Notes: generated from the letters alone by a model not told the origin. Counted from the stretch's first letter, positions 1 through 12,009 are shown. The stretch: DNA of 64,000 nt from Panopea generosa (GCA_029582155.1 CM055903.1:35878353-35942352); one strand, 5' to 3'. Numbers and translations are program-made.

Positions 1-497
1 AAACCCTCTCTGAAGTACCTGCACACTGAGGGTGAAAAATCCTCTCTGAAGTACCTGCACACTGAGGGTGAAAGCCCTCTCTGAAGTGCTTGCACACCGA
101 TGATGAAAACCTCTCTGAAGTACGTGCACACCGATGGTGAAAACCTTTCTGAAGTACCTGCACACTGAGGGTGATAACCCTTTCTGAAGTACCTGCATAT
201 TGAGGGTGAAAACCCTCTCTGAAGTACCTGCACACCGATGATGAAAACCTCTCTGAAGTACGTGCACACCGATGGTGAAAACCTTTCTGAAGTACCTGCA
301 CACTGAGGGTGAAAACACTCTCTGAAGTACCTGCACACTGAGGGTAAAAACCCTCTCTGAAGTACCTGTACACTAAGGATGAAAACCTCTCTGAAGTACC
401 TGCACACTGAGGGTGAAAACACTCTCTGAAGTACCTGTACACTGAGGGTGAAAACTCTCTCTGAAATACCTGTACACTGAGGGTGAAAACACTCTCT
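1..497. repeat. 35-36 bp tandem minisatellite (about 14 units)
   Basis: Head-to-tail units share the core ctctctgaagtacctgcaca followed by an 'ctgagggtgaaaac' segment. Two subtypes alternate: 'cactgagggtg' and 'caccgatgatg/caccgatggtg'. The array is cut by the window start, so its true length is unknown. No coding potential is evident. Confidence 0.95.
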
Positions 498-1054
498 GTT
501 TATCATATCGTTTATGAAGCAACAAACTGATAAGGAAACTGCTTTAATATTTTATATTAATAGTGTTTATAGTTACACAATATATAGCAATCATAATTGA
601 CGGCTTATTCCATTTAAATACAGTTTTGATCTAATATTCAGTTTATAATAAATGTCGGCGCACGCAACTGTCTGCGATTCTATTTTTTACTGCTCAGCGA
701 CTCATTCCTGTAAACGCTACCTCTGTGATATGTAGGTCACAATAATTTTAACTTGTTCCTAATATATGCTTCTACCTTTACTAAAACAAACAAATGTGGG
801 ATACTATCGTCATATTGGTTATGGGTGCGTGGTCGCGCGCATTTGTGTATATATAGTTAAACGTTTTAGTTAGTAATATTTTACAGTAGGTTTCTCAATC
901 TGTCTGCAGTATTTTATATATAGAAAATTGTTTTTTCTTGTGTTGTCTTTTTTTTTTTCATTTATTATTGTCCTCTGATGAAGGCGTAGATCCGAAAGCT
1001 AGCTAATGATATCTCGTTATATGTTTTAGCAATGTAAAATGGTTATTGTCCCTA

Positions 1055-1058
<4 letters not shown>
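498..1058. other. Unassigned AT-rich spacer with a hammerhead-like core
   Basis: No gene is visible. The only notable motif is CTGATGA at 975-981, followed 12 bases later by GAAA at 994-997. This is the order of a hammerhead ribozyme core, but the outer helices are not convincing. Confidence 0.4.

Positions 1059-1086
<28 letters not shown>
1059..1086. repeat. (TA)n microsatellite
   Basis: An uninterrupted alternating TA run of about 14 dinucleotides, just upstream of the LINE relic. Confidence 0.95.
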
Positions 1087-1094
<8 letters not shown>

Positions 1095-1133
1095 ACTGTT
1101 TGATGAAGCTATAATAAGTTCAACAGGTTAAAG

Positions 1134-2799
1134 ATGCGTAGTGATACACTGCAACAAATGGGCAAACCATCGAAATTGTGTAAAAGCAGTTTGGTCAACC
1201 CCATGTTTTTACTTCATATTTTGGCCAACGGAGGTGACTATGTTTGGAAACAAGACATTTTTAGAACCATTGACAATGTGTTCAATATTCCAGAAGTGTA
1301 TTTCGCATGTGTAGAACAGTACAAAATTAATTGGTGTGAGAGACATATACATATACGGTGCTTTGATTATATAGATAGAGACATGTTACTGTACAAGCTA
1401 TTGATAAATAATGTTGACGGTAAACTGTATAACTCCATTAAGAACATCTACGCAAGCTCGGTATCCTGTATACGTATTAATAACAAACGTATGTCATACG
1501 GGCGCAAAACAAGGCTGCAATTGTTCTCCAACATTGTTTTCCATATTTCCCAACGACCTTGTTCATTAAATCAACGACCTTGACCTTGATATCCCTGTTG
1601 GAGACACCAAGCTTTCTCTTTTAATGTACGCAGATGATATAGTTTTAATGGCGGACAGCGAAGCAAAATTACAGTCAATGTTGGATAAAGTTAATAACTA
1701 GTGTAAGCGCTTGAGGGTTTTAATCAATACAAATAAATCGAAATGCATGCATTTCCGGAGAGGGCGAGCACCACGAAGTGACTTTGAATTTAAAATTGGC
1801 AATAATACGCTAGAAACCGTTAACATATACAAATATCTAGGGGTTATTTTCCATGAAAAGAATGACTTTATTTACACTAGTGAATCGCTCGGGAAAGTAG
1901 CAGACCGTGCACTTGGTGGAATTATAAATAAAATACATACGCTTAAAGAGCTTGGCTTCAAATCCTACGAAAAACTGTACACATCATGTGTTGTGCCCAT
2001 CCTTGACTATTGTTCCTTAGTGTGGGGATTCAAGAAATATCAACATATAGATAATGTTCAGAATAGAGCCATGAGATACTTTCTTGATGTTGATCGCTTC
2101 ACGCCAATTCTCGCGATGGTTGGGGACACTGGGTGGATACCAAGTGTTTACAGACGATGGGGAAACATGTTGCGTATGTGGAACAGAGCGATTTAGATGG
2201 ATGACAGACGGATTACAAAAAAAGTGTTTAATTCCGACTATTTAAAGTGCAAAAATAATTGGTCACATGATATTAAACACGTTATGTCTATGCTAGGGTT
2301 ATCTGCAAATTACGAAAACAGAACAATTATTGACTTATCACAAGCACATGGATTACTAGTAAACTATTATTCTAATGTCTGGTCAGAAGACGTTCAAAGT
2401 ATATCAAAACTGAGAACATATCGCCTTTTTAAGGAAAACTTTAAATGTGAGGATTACGTTATGATGAACTTAAACAAGAATGAAAGCTCTGTATTGTGTC
2501 AATTCAAAACTGGTATCTTACCACTCAGAATTGAAACCGGAAGGTATGCTGGGGAGCAACTTGATCAGAGACTTTGTAGACTTTGCCAGTCAAATTCAGT
2601 AGAAGATGAAAAACACTTTCTATTTCAGTGTGAACTGTATAATGACCTGCGAGTAAACAATTTCAGAGATTTATTTGTAAATAATGCTTACAAGCATATA
2701 AACCAAAGACGTGCACATATCATATCAGCGCATCCAAGACAACTTGCAAAGTTTCTTGTCTGTGCTTTCTTAAAAAGAAGAAATATCTTGTTTTCGTAA
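1134..2799 (+). pseudogene. LINE reverse transcriptase pseudogene
   Basis: RNA-dependent DNA polymerase of a LINE, now broken. Around 1350-1390 the translation reads CFDYIDRDMLLYKLL, matching the end of RT motif A, but the usual preceding catalytic Asp segment is degraded. Motif B (KQGCNCSPTLFS) lies near 1505-1545 and is followed by a small internal duplication that shifts the frame at about 1545-1595. Motif C, LMYADDIVLMA, has its YADD codons at 1627-1638. An in-frame TAG follows at 1699-1701. A second stop lies at 2194-2196, after which the frame continues to 2799. The C-terminus contains CRLCQSNSVEDEKHFLFQC (about 2575-2630), the Cys/His cluster typical of these LINE tails. Two stops plus a frameshift make it non-functional. 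Confidence 0.85.
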
Positions 2800-3126
2800 A
2801 ATATTATGTCAAACTTAATACCTCATGTATTGTTGATGCATGCTATATTGCCTATTTTCCTATTATATTTATAACTACACTCCATACTGACAATATTGGA
2901 TACTCAGGGAATATTTTACTAAAATTTTGTCAGGATTTTGTACGTCATATTTAACCTATGTATATAATAGAGTATTTACGAATTTTGTATAATTTTATAA
3001 TTATCCTGGAGGATATAGGCCCAATGGGCCGGGTGCCAAATAATTTTGTCAATTGTATATATGTATAACTTAATGAATGTATGCACATGACACAATAATA
3101 AACAATATCTTATCTTATCTTATCTA
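1134..3126 (+). mobile_element. Decayed, 5'-truncated non-LTR retrotransposon (LINE)
   Basis: This is a relic with reverse transcriptase and a cysteine/histidine C-terminus, then about 330 bases of untranslated 3' end finishing in a short (tctta)n tail at about 3106-3126. Short-repeat tails of this kind are common at LINE 3' ends. The 5' part (endonuclease domain) is missing. The element stops about 5 bases before a mariner relic, so one of the two probably inserted beside or at the edge of the other. The exact LINE family cannot be set by eye. Confidence 0.8.
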
Positions 3127-3322
3127 TTTTTACGAGGGACATTCAATAAATTATGTAACTAATGACCTTCGGTAGAAATAATATTGCGTAAGAACATGAA
3201 AAACTCGTACAATTGTTTGGGGATGTTTTTTTAATTATCAATTTAATCCGATTATAATTGACCAATATACTCATTGTTGAATTATACACACTTATGTACA
3301 GTGGCAATATTTCAATGTCATA

Positions 3323-4366
3323 ATGGAACCTGAAGAAACACTAGAAATAAGGGCTTACCTTAAAGCCCGATTTTCTTTGCAATTATCGCCAAAAGCGATT
3401 TATTCTGAATGGTGTCGTATACATTATAGTTGTACCGTAACATTAAGAACAGTTAATCGTTGAGTTAAGAAATTGGTGCTGTTAGAGCTACGGTAGAAGA
3501 AGAAGAAGGACGGTATACTGTTTCCCAGATAGCTTATAGTCTAGGCATTTCAGCAGACACCTTACATCATATTCTGACTAACTGATTGACATTTAAGAAG
3601 CTTGTGCAAGATGGATGCCCAACTTGCTGACACCTGACCAAAAGGCCAAGCGTTTAGGTTGTGCTAAAAACTTCTGAAAAACTTAAAAAATTGTAATCCT
3701 AAGACAATTTCTGATTTTCTCACTGGGGATGAAACTTGGGTTGATTATTTTGAGCCGTAACAAGCAATGGCTTAGTAAAAATCAGGCTAGGCCGATAATA
3801 GCAAAGAGGACAAAAAGCGCCAATAATATTTTATATGCCATTTTCTTCAATTCTAGTGGTCCTGTTGTACAAATCCTTGCAAAGAGGGTAGAACAATTAC
3901 AGGCAGGATTAACAAAGATGAAGTACTTAAATCTGTCAAAAAGTTGTATGAAAATAAACGTCCCAGTAAAGGTTTTGAAGGCACACAGCTTATTCATGAC
4001 AGTGATTCTGCCCACACAAATAAAAGTGTACAATCTTTCTTAGAAAAGGAAAAGGTATTCAGGTTGACCCCCAACCCCCCCCCCCCCCCCCCCCCACCCC
4101 CACAACAAACACACTTTATTCCCTGACCTAAACCTCTGTGACTTTTCCATGCTAAAAATATGCTCGCATTTGGTCTGCAATTTTTCACTGTAAACCAAGT
4201 GGAGACATCTTTTCGGCATTTAAGTCGTGGACAGCAGGACTTCAAAAGTGTGTATATGTGCGGATTGAAGGGTTGGCCTGAAAAATCCCGTTCCAATGGA
4301 AAACCTAAATATCTGAACACTAGTGACAGAGTATATCGAATGCCCCACGCAACATTCTTATCATAG
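3323..4366 (+). pseudogene. mariner transposase pseudogene (DDD/DDE family)
   Basis: In an intact relative this protein would cut and paste the element at TA dinucleotides. The start is ATG at 3323 (MEPEETLEIRAYLKARF). A helix-turn-helix segment, RYTVSQIAYSLGISADTLHH, is readable in another frame at about 3510-3570. The first catalytic Asp is in TGDETWVDYF (GAT at 3728-3730), followed four codons later by TAA. The second is in HDSDSAHTNKSVQ (GAC at 3998-4000), 90 codons on, close to usual mariner spacing. The third is in PDLNLCDFSM (GAC at 4140-4142) but in a different frame, after a poly-C insertion. All three acidic residues can be found, but stops and frameshifts rule out function. Confidence 0.85.
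4075..4095. repeat. Poly-C run (21 bases) inside the mariner relic
   Basis: An uninterrupted homopolymer at the place where the transposase should read a Pro-rich 'PHPPYSPD'-like segment. It probably grew by slippage from a proline codon cluster and it breaks the frame. Sequencing error in its length is possible. Confidence 0.9.
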
Positions 4367-4410
4367 CGGTAAATCATGTACATGATATTCACAACTTACT
4401 TTTCAAGTTG

Positions 4411-5149
4411 TATTCAATATATAGGATAGAAGTTAGATACTGAAAAGAAATTATATTCTTGTATTATTAAACTATACTTCACGTGGACAGAATCTGAAGA
4501 TTCAATAAATGGACCTCATCATTATGACAGTTGCATAGTAATGGTGCATCTAGAGAACACAATTTTCTGATAGACAACGTAACAATCACACATTCAGAAA
4601 TACAGCTAATTCAATGGTGTTAGGACTATTTCTTACATCTTCGCGCAACAAAACCTGTCATAGGAATACAAAATGGAGGTAACCTTTCTCCGAAATTATA
4701 GTTCATGGGTCCAAAGTCCTTAAAAGGGATTGTAAGTAACAGAAGGAAAGAAAAGAAGACAAAAATCCCATATTTACATTGTGAGTGTTTCTTTTGTGTT
4801 TTGAATTGTATGAATACTTATGTTTATACATATCTCATTGATTAGTTTGTATAACGTGAACATTATAAAAAATGAATGAATGCATTGGGGGTAGGGATTT
4901 AGTGTTCCAGCACATAGTGGTTATTTGACTTTAACGGAAAATAAGACTGCAGGCTCTATTTTCAGGTACAACAACAACGAATTATAATACAAATTGAATA
5001 AAAAAACAAACAAATCAATTGATTCATATCAGAATCATGAGTCTTGACACCTGCATAACTGCAGAGTTTCAGCAAATTGTAACTTATATTCTTAGCCGTG
5101 CATGGTCTATAAAAGTACGTCTTTAAAGTCGTGTTTTATTGACAATAAC
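4411..5149. other. Unassigned AT-rich spacer
   Basis: Nothing recognisable on either strand. The 3' flank of the minus-strand gene model would lie at its right edge. Confidence 0.4.
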
Positions 5150-5169
5150 TATTCATTTATATTGATGTT

Positions 5170-5175
5170 TTTATT
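5170..5175 (-). terminator. Polyadenylation signal AATAAA of the minus-strand gene model
   Basis: AATAAA on the minus strand, about 80 bases after the stop codon at 5252-5254. This is a normal distance for a short 3' UTR. The hexamer is common in AT-rich DNA, so support comes from position only. Confidence 0.4.
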
Positions 5176-5251
5176 CATTAAACATTGTCTTTCGTATTTT
5201 TACAATATCACGAAATACACTCCACTGTCCTTGGTCACCCAACATCGATGC

Positions 5252-5272
5252 TTACTTCTTCTCACCTTCAAC
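5252..5272 (-). CDS. Candidate terminal coding exon (VEGEKK, stop)
   Basis: On the minus strand a good acceptor (cattgatttacag) precedes GTT GAA GGT GAG AAG AAG TAA, giving the C-terminus VEGEKK. It is phase 0, matching the phase-0 donor of the exon at 5837-5911 across a 564-base intron. A polyadenylation signal follows at 5170-5175. Because it is only six codons plus a stop, the call depends on its neighbours. Confidence 0.4.
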   Translation of the reverse strand, partial: VEGEKK

Positions 5273-5836
5273 CTGTAAATCAATGTTCAACATATAAAAG
5301 TATACGTGTTTCGTTTTCTTATTTCACGTAAATTCACCATCATTGAGTCATTAGGCCAACCAACAAAGGTTTAATACTTTGTATAATCAAGGGATATTTA
5401 GTCCCTATTTGTAAGCAGTTTATATATAGCACACATATTGGTTCTTACTAAATCACATCACTAGAAAGAGGGAGATAATGCAAGTATGTCAAATATAAAA
5501 AACTGGAGTTATTTTTACATAGAGCAGAATTACGTAGTAAAATTGCGAAACTGTCATACAGTTTGTGATAAAAGAAAATCTGTTTAAAGAACATCTAAGC
5601 AAAAAACACGTGACGATTACAAGAATTGTCACGAAAACTACTTATATCTTACAGCAAGTAATTCAGGACTGCAATTCCCATATGATACAAAACCATAATC
5701 AAATGTTCGTGAAATCCCTTTCATAGCAATTTTGGAAATATCTTTTATAAAATTCATGTTCAATTTTCTATGTCTGTCTATAACACACATTTATAGTTAT
5801 TGCAGGATTTTTTAATCTTAATAAAACTGTACATAC

Positions 5837-5911
5837 CATTCTATTGTTGAATATACCCACACACGTTCCATCTTGGCACACTCCAGAATCACCCGATTCT
5901 GTAGTACACGG
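5837..5911 (-). CDS. Candidate Cys-rich internal exon (25 codons)
   Basis: The minus strand reads ttgatattgcag, then 75 exon bases, then gtatgt. The only frame open throughout begins PCTTESGDSGVCQDGTC and continues VGIFNNRM, with three cysteines. The exon is phase 0 on both sides. It closely resembles the exon at 32922-33000 in both its first residues and its acceptor (attgcag followed by CCGTGT), which suggests an exon duplication. Cysteine density and the strong donor argue for real coding sequence. The family is not recognised; a small disulfide-bonded extracellular segment is plausible. Confidence 0.55.
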
Positions 5912-6310
5912 CTGCAATATCAATATGTTAACGTGATGCTTCATTAAATAAAATAAGTATAATCGACTATAGCGCTACTGAATATAGAGACAATATAGGC
6001 ATTGAGACTTAATACATAGCAATTACAAAAAACGCATCAGAGAAAACAGGAGGCATTAATATGTTACATTGCATCTTTGTTATACTCGTTCTGTATGTTT
6101 ATTCACATAAAAAATAGCAATATACAGGACAAATATATGTGTTAAAAATGAAATTAATGTTTGTCTTTGTTACTTTTATTTCAAATCATACACATTAAGA
6201 CGTGTTGATGCACAAGCATTCCATGACAATCAAATGTGTATTTAGTAATTTCTGTTTGAGAGAAATGTTTGTGCATCGATCACTGTCAACACAATCCAAA
6301 TAATGGATTC
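5912..6310. other. Intronic spacer (in the gene model)
   Basis: AT-rich with no features seen, lying between the Cys-rich exon and the 3' end of the minus-strand LINE. Confidence 0.35.
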
Positions 6311-8443
6311 GGTAGATAGATAAATCTTTATTTCCTCTATAAGTGGAGAGCATGTAATAACATATATACAAATTGCAGTACATAATTACATATACGAACA
6401 AAATACAATGAATTACAAATGAAGAATGAACATACGATACGCCCAATATGATGTCATATTGTAAAAGTATTCATAACATGATGGATTTGTTAAAATAACT
6501 TAATAAATTATGATTTTATAAAAATCAGTATAGTTTTTTAACTGTCATATAGTATACCTTACACTAAAATAAGTGAAATAATAACATTGTCCATCTATAA
6601 TGAATCTTACCGAAATAAAATGCAAGACCCAGTGATAGACTTCTGACAACGATGAACCTTTTGTATCTTACCGAAACGAAATGTAAGAAATTGATCATAC
6701 ACTGAGTAACAAACAGTAAACATTAGCAGTATCGATTAAAGTTACTTAAACATACTGTGAATTACCAAAATATTGAACTACAATATATCTTCAATCTGTT
6801 CAATGTCAGATAAATATTCATTAAGCCCGGAAAGCAGTGTATAAATCTGATCTTTAGGCGTCTTTTTAATAAATGAAGTAAAGGCCTTAAGACCACAAGT
6901 CGTTATAACTGCGTTCCAAAGCTTATTTCTTTCGACAGTGTTTGCAATACAAAAATGAACAAAATGTAGTACTAAATTATCTACAAGCGTATTACATTTG
7001 TTACACAGCTGTACAGCTGTAAACGATTTCAGTTTACTTAGTAGTGACACTGCTGTAAAACATTGTGCTTTTACATACTGATTTTTCCTACTTACTTGCC
7101 ATAGGAAGCAAGGTCTTTTTATGCTAAACATATTCATGACATATGATGGATCCATCTTGTCACCTAACCTCATTAACATTGTATTTGAGTAATGTATTAG
7201 CACTTTTTTGTCTAAGAATATATTTCCATGCATACTTGGGTGGAAATATTGCCGTTTTAGAATTATTGACCAAATAATTATATAGATCATACTTCGTTAA
7301 TATTCTATAGATATCAGGAATAAAACCTAATGTTTGTTTATCATCACTAAGATATCTGAACAGACGATTAACAAACAATTGCTTAGCAATATACTTATTA
7401 TTTGACTGTCGAACATGATCACTACTACACATATATTTGTCACATATAATTATTAAATGTGTATAATTCTCTGTTTCATGAATAATGTTACTAGATCCTA
7501 GTTTCCATGACCTGCTGTTTTTATCAAAGTTATGTTTAGATTTATTAAAAACAACATTAGCACATTTTAATGGATTATAATCATATCTCCATTTTATGGA
7601 ATATTTGTAGCAAATATATAGCATTTTGTCTAAACCTGATTTTGAATACGATACAAGAACCATATCATCCGCAACGGAAGGGGTACCAACCTTCAAGTTA
7701 AAAATACACAACCCAAGACCCCTACTTTCTATGTCTTTTATCAGATCATTAATGAAAAGAAAATATAATATTGGTGAACTTTTACCCCCTTGTCTTGTTC
7801 CTTGAAGAACATTGAACCACTCAGAAATCGACCCTTGGTTTCGTACGCAGCTTTGCATATTACGATACGTATCAAAGAATGACATAAATATATAGTTTGT
7901 AACGCCGCTATCAAACAATTTGATCATAAGTCCATTATGCCACACCCTATTAAAAGCTTGACGCGCATCTAAAAAGCAAACAAAAACATTGCTCTTGTGC
8001 TCCTTGCCATAAAAAATACATTCTTTTAGTGCGAAGGAAGTCATCAAACATCCGAATCCTTCCTGAAACACCCCCTTGTTGGTTACTTAAATTAGAAGTG
8101 TTTGTTTGGAACATGAAAGAAGTATATTTTCATAAAGTTTAAGAGCAATAGGGGTTAATGTGATTGCTCTATACTTATTGGGACAATCCTTGCGTTTACT
8201 TCCGCCTTTATGTAATGTTATAATGACGCCTTTGTTCATCTTTGGTGGAATGTAACTTTGGGACAGCATAGCTGTATATAGATTTGCTAATGTATTTATA
8301 ACTATATTTCCGCCAAAAATGTAATGTTCGTAAGAAACATTATCGATCCCACTGGTTTTGCCGCGTTTACACGATGCAATTGAGGTTCTTACTTCTTCCT
8401 TTGACAAACACGTGTTTAAGTATTTGCCCAGTCTAATAAACAA
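6311..8443 (-). mobile_element. Decayed, 5'-truncated LINE on the minus strand
   Basis: The order on the minus strand is RT fingers and palm, a Cys/His C-terminus, about 460 bases of 3' UTR, then a short (tatc)-type tail at about 6311-6325 preceded by agaggaaataaag. The endonuclease part is absent. The 5' edge merges into a 32 bp minisatellite whose unit is present in the coding sequence. The 3' end resembles that of the plus-strand LINE at 40645-42115 (aggaggaaatatagat), suggesting related families. Confidence 0.8.
6778..8443 (-). pseudogene. LINE reverse transcriptase pseudogene (three frames)
   Basis: Three consecutive minus-strand open segments, 8443-8087, 8071-7160 and 7290-6778, together cover one RT. 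The first has GKTSGIDNVSYEHYI and YRAITLTPIALKLYENILL, the classic segments ahead of the palm. The second has motif A CFLDARQAFNRVWH (Asp at 7967-7969), motif B GTRQGGKSSPILYFLF and motif C SVADDMVLV (first Asp at 7667-7669; Tyr of YADD replaced by Val). The third contains CNKCNTLVDNLVLHFVHFC, the usual C-terminal Cys/His cluster. Two frame changes kill it, but long open segments suggest it is younger than the relic at 12 kb. Confidence 0.85.
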
Positions 8444-8764
8444 GTGTTTAAGTGTCCGACCAGTCTAACAAACACGTGTTTAAGAATTCGACCAGTCTAA
8501 CAAACAAGTGTTTAAGTATCCAACCAATCTAACAAACACGTTTTTAGGCATTCGACCAGTCTAACAAACACGTGTTTAAGTATCCGACCAGTCTAATAAA
8601 CACGTGTTTAAGAATTCGACCTGTCTAACGAACAAGTGTTTAAGTATTCGAACAGTCTAACAAACAAGTGTTTAAGTATCCGACCAGTCTAACAAACACG
8701 TGTTTAAGACTTTGACCAGTCTAACAAACAAGTGTTTAAGTATTTGACCAGTCTAACAAACAAG
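8404..8764. repeat. 32 bp minisatellite, apparently born from the LINE 5' end
   Basis: About 11 units with the core ccgaccagtctaacaaac joined to 'acgtgtttaag' or 'aagtgtttaag'. The lowest-coordinate unit is at the same time the LINE coding sequence for LGKYLNTCLS on the minus strand. The array therefore seems to have expanded from the retrotransposon itself. Confidence 0.9.
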
Positions 8765-9096
8765 ACTAAATGTAGATGTTCTATCAATTACAGAAGCGCT
8801 TTACATTTATTATAATACACAAACGATATTAAACGATATAAAACAAATTATGCAAAGTTGGTCGTCAGATATCAATTATTGAAAACAGAATCATCAAACA
8901 AGCTGTCAAAAACAGTTAGCATTGTTTTTTTTATCTATGTATCTCTATACGTAGTTGTTATTTGAAAAATAACTGTTTGAAAGAGTAACATGCAAACTGC
9001 TGTAAGATTGTATTAAAACAGTAGTGGTTTATTAACATTGCAAATAATATAAAAATTGTGAATGATTCCTATCTGAATGAAACATATCAATAATAG
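8765..9096. other. Unassigned AT-rich spacer
   Basis: Nothing recognisable. It separates the 32 bp and 30 bp arrays. Confidence 0.35.
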
Positions 9097-12000
9097 ACTT
9101 TTAAAGTTGCCAAGTGTGTGTTTAACTGTTTTAATGTTGTCAAGTGCATGTTAAACTGTTTTAAAGTTACCAAGTGTATGTTTAGCTGTTTTAAAGTTGC
9201 CAAGTGTATGTTAACTGTTCTTAAGTTAACAAGTGTATATTAACTGTTTTAAAGGTGTCAAGTGTATGGTAAACTGTTTAAAAGTTGCCAAGTGTAAGTT
9301 AACTGTTTTAAAGTTGTCAAGTTTATGTTTAACTGTTTGAAAGTTGTCAGGTTTATGTTCAAGAGATTTAAAGTTGTCAAACTCTTAAAAAATGCCATGT
9401 GTATATAATCTGTTTTAAAGTTGACAAGTGCATGTTTAATTGTTTTAAAGTTGTGAAGTGTATGTTTAAGAGATTTAAAGTTGTCTAGTGTATGGTTAAC
9501 TGTTTAAAAGCTATTAAGTGTATGTTTAACTGTTTTAATGTTGTCAAGTGCATGATTAACTGTTTTAAAGTGGTCAAGTGTATGTTTAAAAGATTTAAAA
9601 GTGTTAAGTGTATGTTTAAATGTTTAAAAGTTGGCAATTGCATGTTAACTGTTTTAAAGTTGTCAAGTGTATTTTTACTGTCTTAAAGTTTCAAGTGTAT
9701 GTTTTACTCTTCAAAAATGCCATGTGTATGTTAACTGTTTTAAAGTTGCCACATGTATGTTTAGCTGCTTTGAAGTTGGCAATTGTATGTTAACTGTTTT
9801 AAAGTTGTCAAGTGTATGTTTAACTGTTTTAAAGTTGTCAAGTGTATGTTTAACTCTTCAAAATTGCCATGTGTATGTTAACTGTTTTAAAGTTGCCAAG
9901 TGTATGTTAACCTGTTTTAATGTTGCCAAGTGTGTATTTAACTGTTTCAAAGTTGCCAAGTGTATGTTAAATGTTTTAAAGCTGTCAAGTGTAGGTTAAC
10001 TGTTTTAAAGATGTCATGCGTAATGCTTAACTTTTTTAGAGTTGTCAAGTGTATGTTTAACTGTTTTAAAGTTACAAAGTGTATATTTAAATGTTTTAAC
10101 GTAGTCAAGTGTGTTAACTGTTTTAAAAGTGTCAAGTGTATGTTTAACTGTTTTAAACTTGCCAAGTGTATATTTAACTGTTTTAAAGTAGTGAAGTGTA
10201 TGTTTAACTCCTTAAAAGTTGGAAATTGCAGTTTTAAAGTTATCAGGTGTATGTTTAAGAGATTCAACGTTGTCAAGAGTATTGTTGACTGTTTAAAAGC
10301 TGTCAAGTGTATGGTGAACAAGTGTCTCTTTAACTGTTTTAAAATTGCCAAGTGTATGTTAACTGTTTTAAAGTTGCCAAGTGTATATCTAACTGTTTTA
10401 AAGTTGTCAAGTGTCTCTTTAATAGTTTTAAAATTGTCAAGTGTATGTTTAACTGTTTAAAAGTAGTCAAATGTATATTTAACTGTTTTAAAGTAGTCAA
10501 GTGTATGTTTAACTCCTTAAAAGTTGGCAATTGCAGTTTTAAAGTTGTCAGGTGTATGTTTATGAGATTAAACGTTGTCAAGAGTATGGTTGACTGTTTA
10601 AAAGCTGTCAAGTGTATGGTGAACAAGTGTCTCTTTAACTGTTTTAAAATTGTCAAGTGCATGTTAACTGTTTTAAAGTTGCCAAGTGTATGTTTACTGT
10701 TTTTTGAAGTTGTCAAGTGTCTCTCTAACTGTTTTAAAGTTGTCAAGTGTATGTTAACTGTTTTAAAGTTGCCAAGTGTATGTTAACTTTAAAAGCTCTC
10801 AAGTTTATGTTTAACTGTTTAAAAGTTGTCAAGTGTCTCTTTAACTGTTTTAAAGTTGCCAAGTGTATGTTAACTGTTTAAAAGCTGTCAAGTGTATGTT
10901 TAACTGTTTTAAAGTTGTCAAGTGTATGTTTAACTGTTTAAAAGCTGTCAAGTGTATGTTTAAGAGATTTAAAGTTGTCAAGTGTATGGTAAACTATTTA
11001 TAAACTGTCAAGTGTATGTTTAACTGTTTTAAAGTTTTCAAGTGTCTTTTAAACTATTTTAAAGTTGCCAAGTGTATGTTAAACTATTTTAAATTTTCCA
11101 AGTGTATATTTACTTTTTTAAAGCTGTCAAGTGTTTGTTAACTGTTTTAAAGATGTCAAATGTATGATTAACTGTTTTAAAGTTGTCAAGTGTATATTTA
11201 ACTGTTTGAAAGTTGTTAAGTGTATGTTAACTGTGTTAAAGATGTCAAGAGTATGATTAACTGTTTTAAAGTAGTCAATTGTATGTTTAACTCCTTAAAA
11301 GTTGGCATTTGCAGTTTTGAAGCGGCCAAGTGTATGTTAACTTTAAAAGCTCTCAAGTTTATGTTTAACTGTTTTAAAGTTGTCAAGTGTTTCTTTAACT
11401 GTTTTAAAGTTGCCAAGTGTATGTTAACTGTTTTAAAGTTGCCAAGTGTATGTTAACTGTTTTAAAGTTGCCAAGTGTATGTTTAACTGTTTTAAAGTTG
11501 ACAAGTGCATGTTTAAATGTTTAAAAGCTGTCAAGTGTATGTTAAAGAGATTTAAAGTTGTCAAGTGTACGGTTAACTATTTATAAACTGTCAAGTGTAT
11601 GTTTAACTGTTTTAAAGTTGTCAAGTGTCTCTTAAACTATTTTAAAGTTGGCAAGTGTATGTTAAACTATTTTAAATTTGCCAAGTGTATATTTACTGTT
11701 TTAAAGCTGTCAAGTGTATGTTAACTGCTTTAAAGATGTCAAATGTATGATTAACTGTTTTAAAGTTGTCAAGTGTATGATTAACTGTTTTAAAATTGTC
11801 AAATGTATATTTAACTCTTTTAAAGTTGTCAAGTGTATGTTAATTGTTTAAAGTTGTCAAGTGTCTCTTTAACTGTTTTAAAGTTGCTAAGTGTCTGTTA
11901 AAATGTTTTAACCTTGGTAAATGTATATTACTGTTTTAAAGTTGTCAAGTATATGTTTAATTGTTTTAAAGTTGTCAGGTGTATGTTTAACTGTTTTACA
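9097..12000. repeat. 30 bp minisatellite (about 95 units)
   Basis: The core is caagtgtatgtttaactg followed by 'ttttaaagttgt' or 'ttttaaagttgc'. Units of 30 bp alternate with 29 bp versions. Variants such as 'ctctttaactg', 'aagagatttaaag' and 'cttaaaagttggcaattgc' recur at intervals. The block at about 10140-10370 is repeated at about 10440-10700, a duplicated set of units. Open frames on both strands are a by-product of the 10-codon unit. Confidence 0.95.
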
Positions 12001-12009
12001 TTTCAGATT

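Larger units (their letters stand above)
3131..4410 (+). mobile_element. Decayed mariner-type DNA transposon
   Basis: The 5' end reads TA then cgagggacattcaataaatt, which resembles a mariner-type terminal inverted repeat next to a TA target. A matching inverted copy at the 3' end is not recognisable around 4360-4430, so the right boundary is approximate. The transposase inside is badly mutated and carries a 21-base poly-C expansion. The element abuts the LINE tail at 3126. Confidence 0.7.

Noticed and set aside
9492-11456. Cysteine-rich frames (MFNCFKVVKC repeats)
   Set aside because: The 30 bp unit gives a 10-residue repeat by default; antisense frames are open too, and 29 bp units break them.
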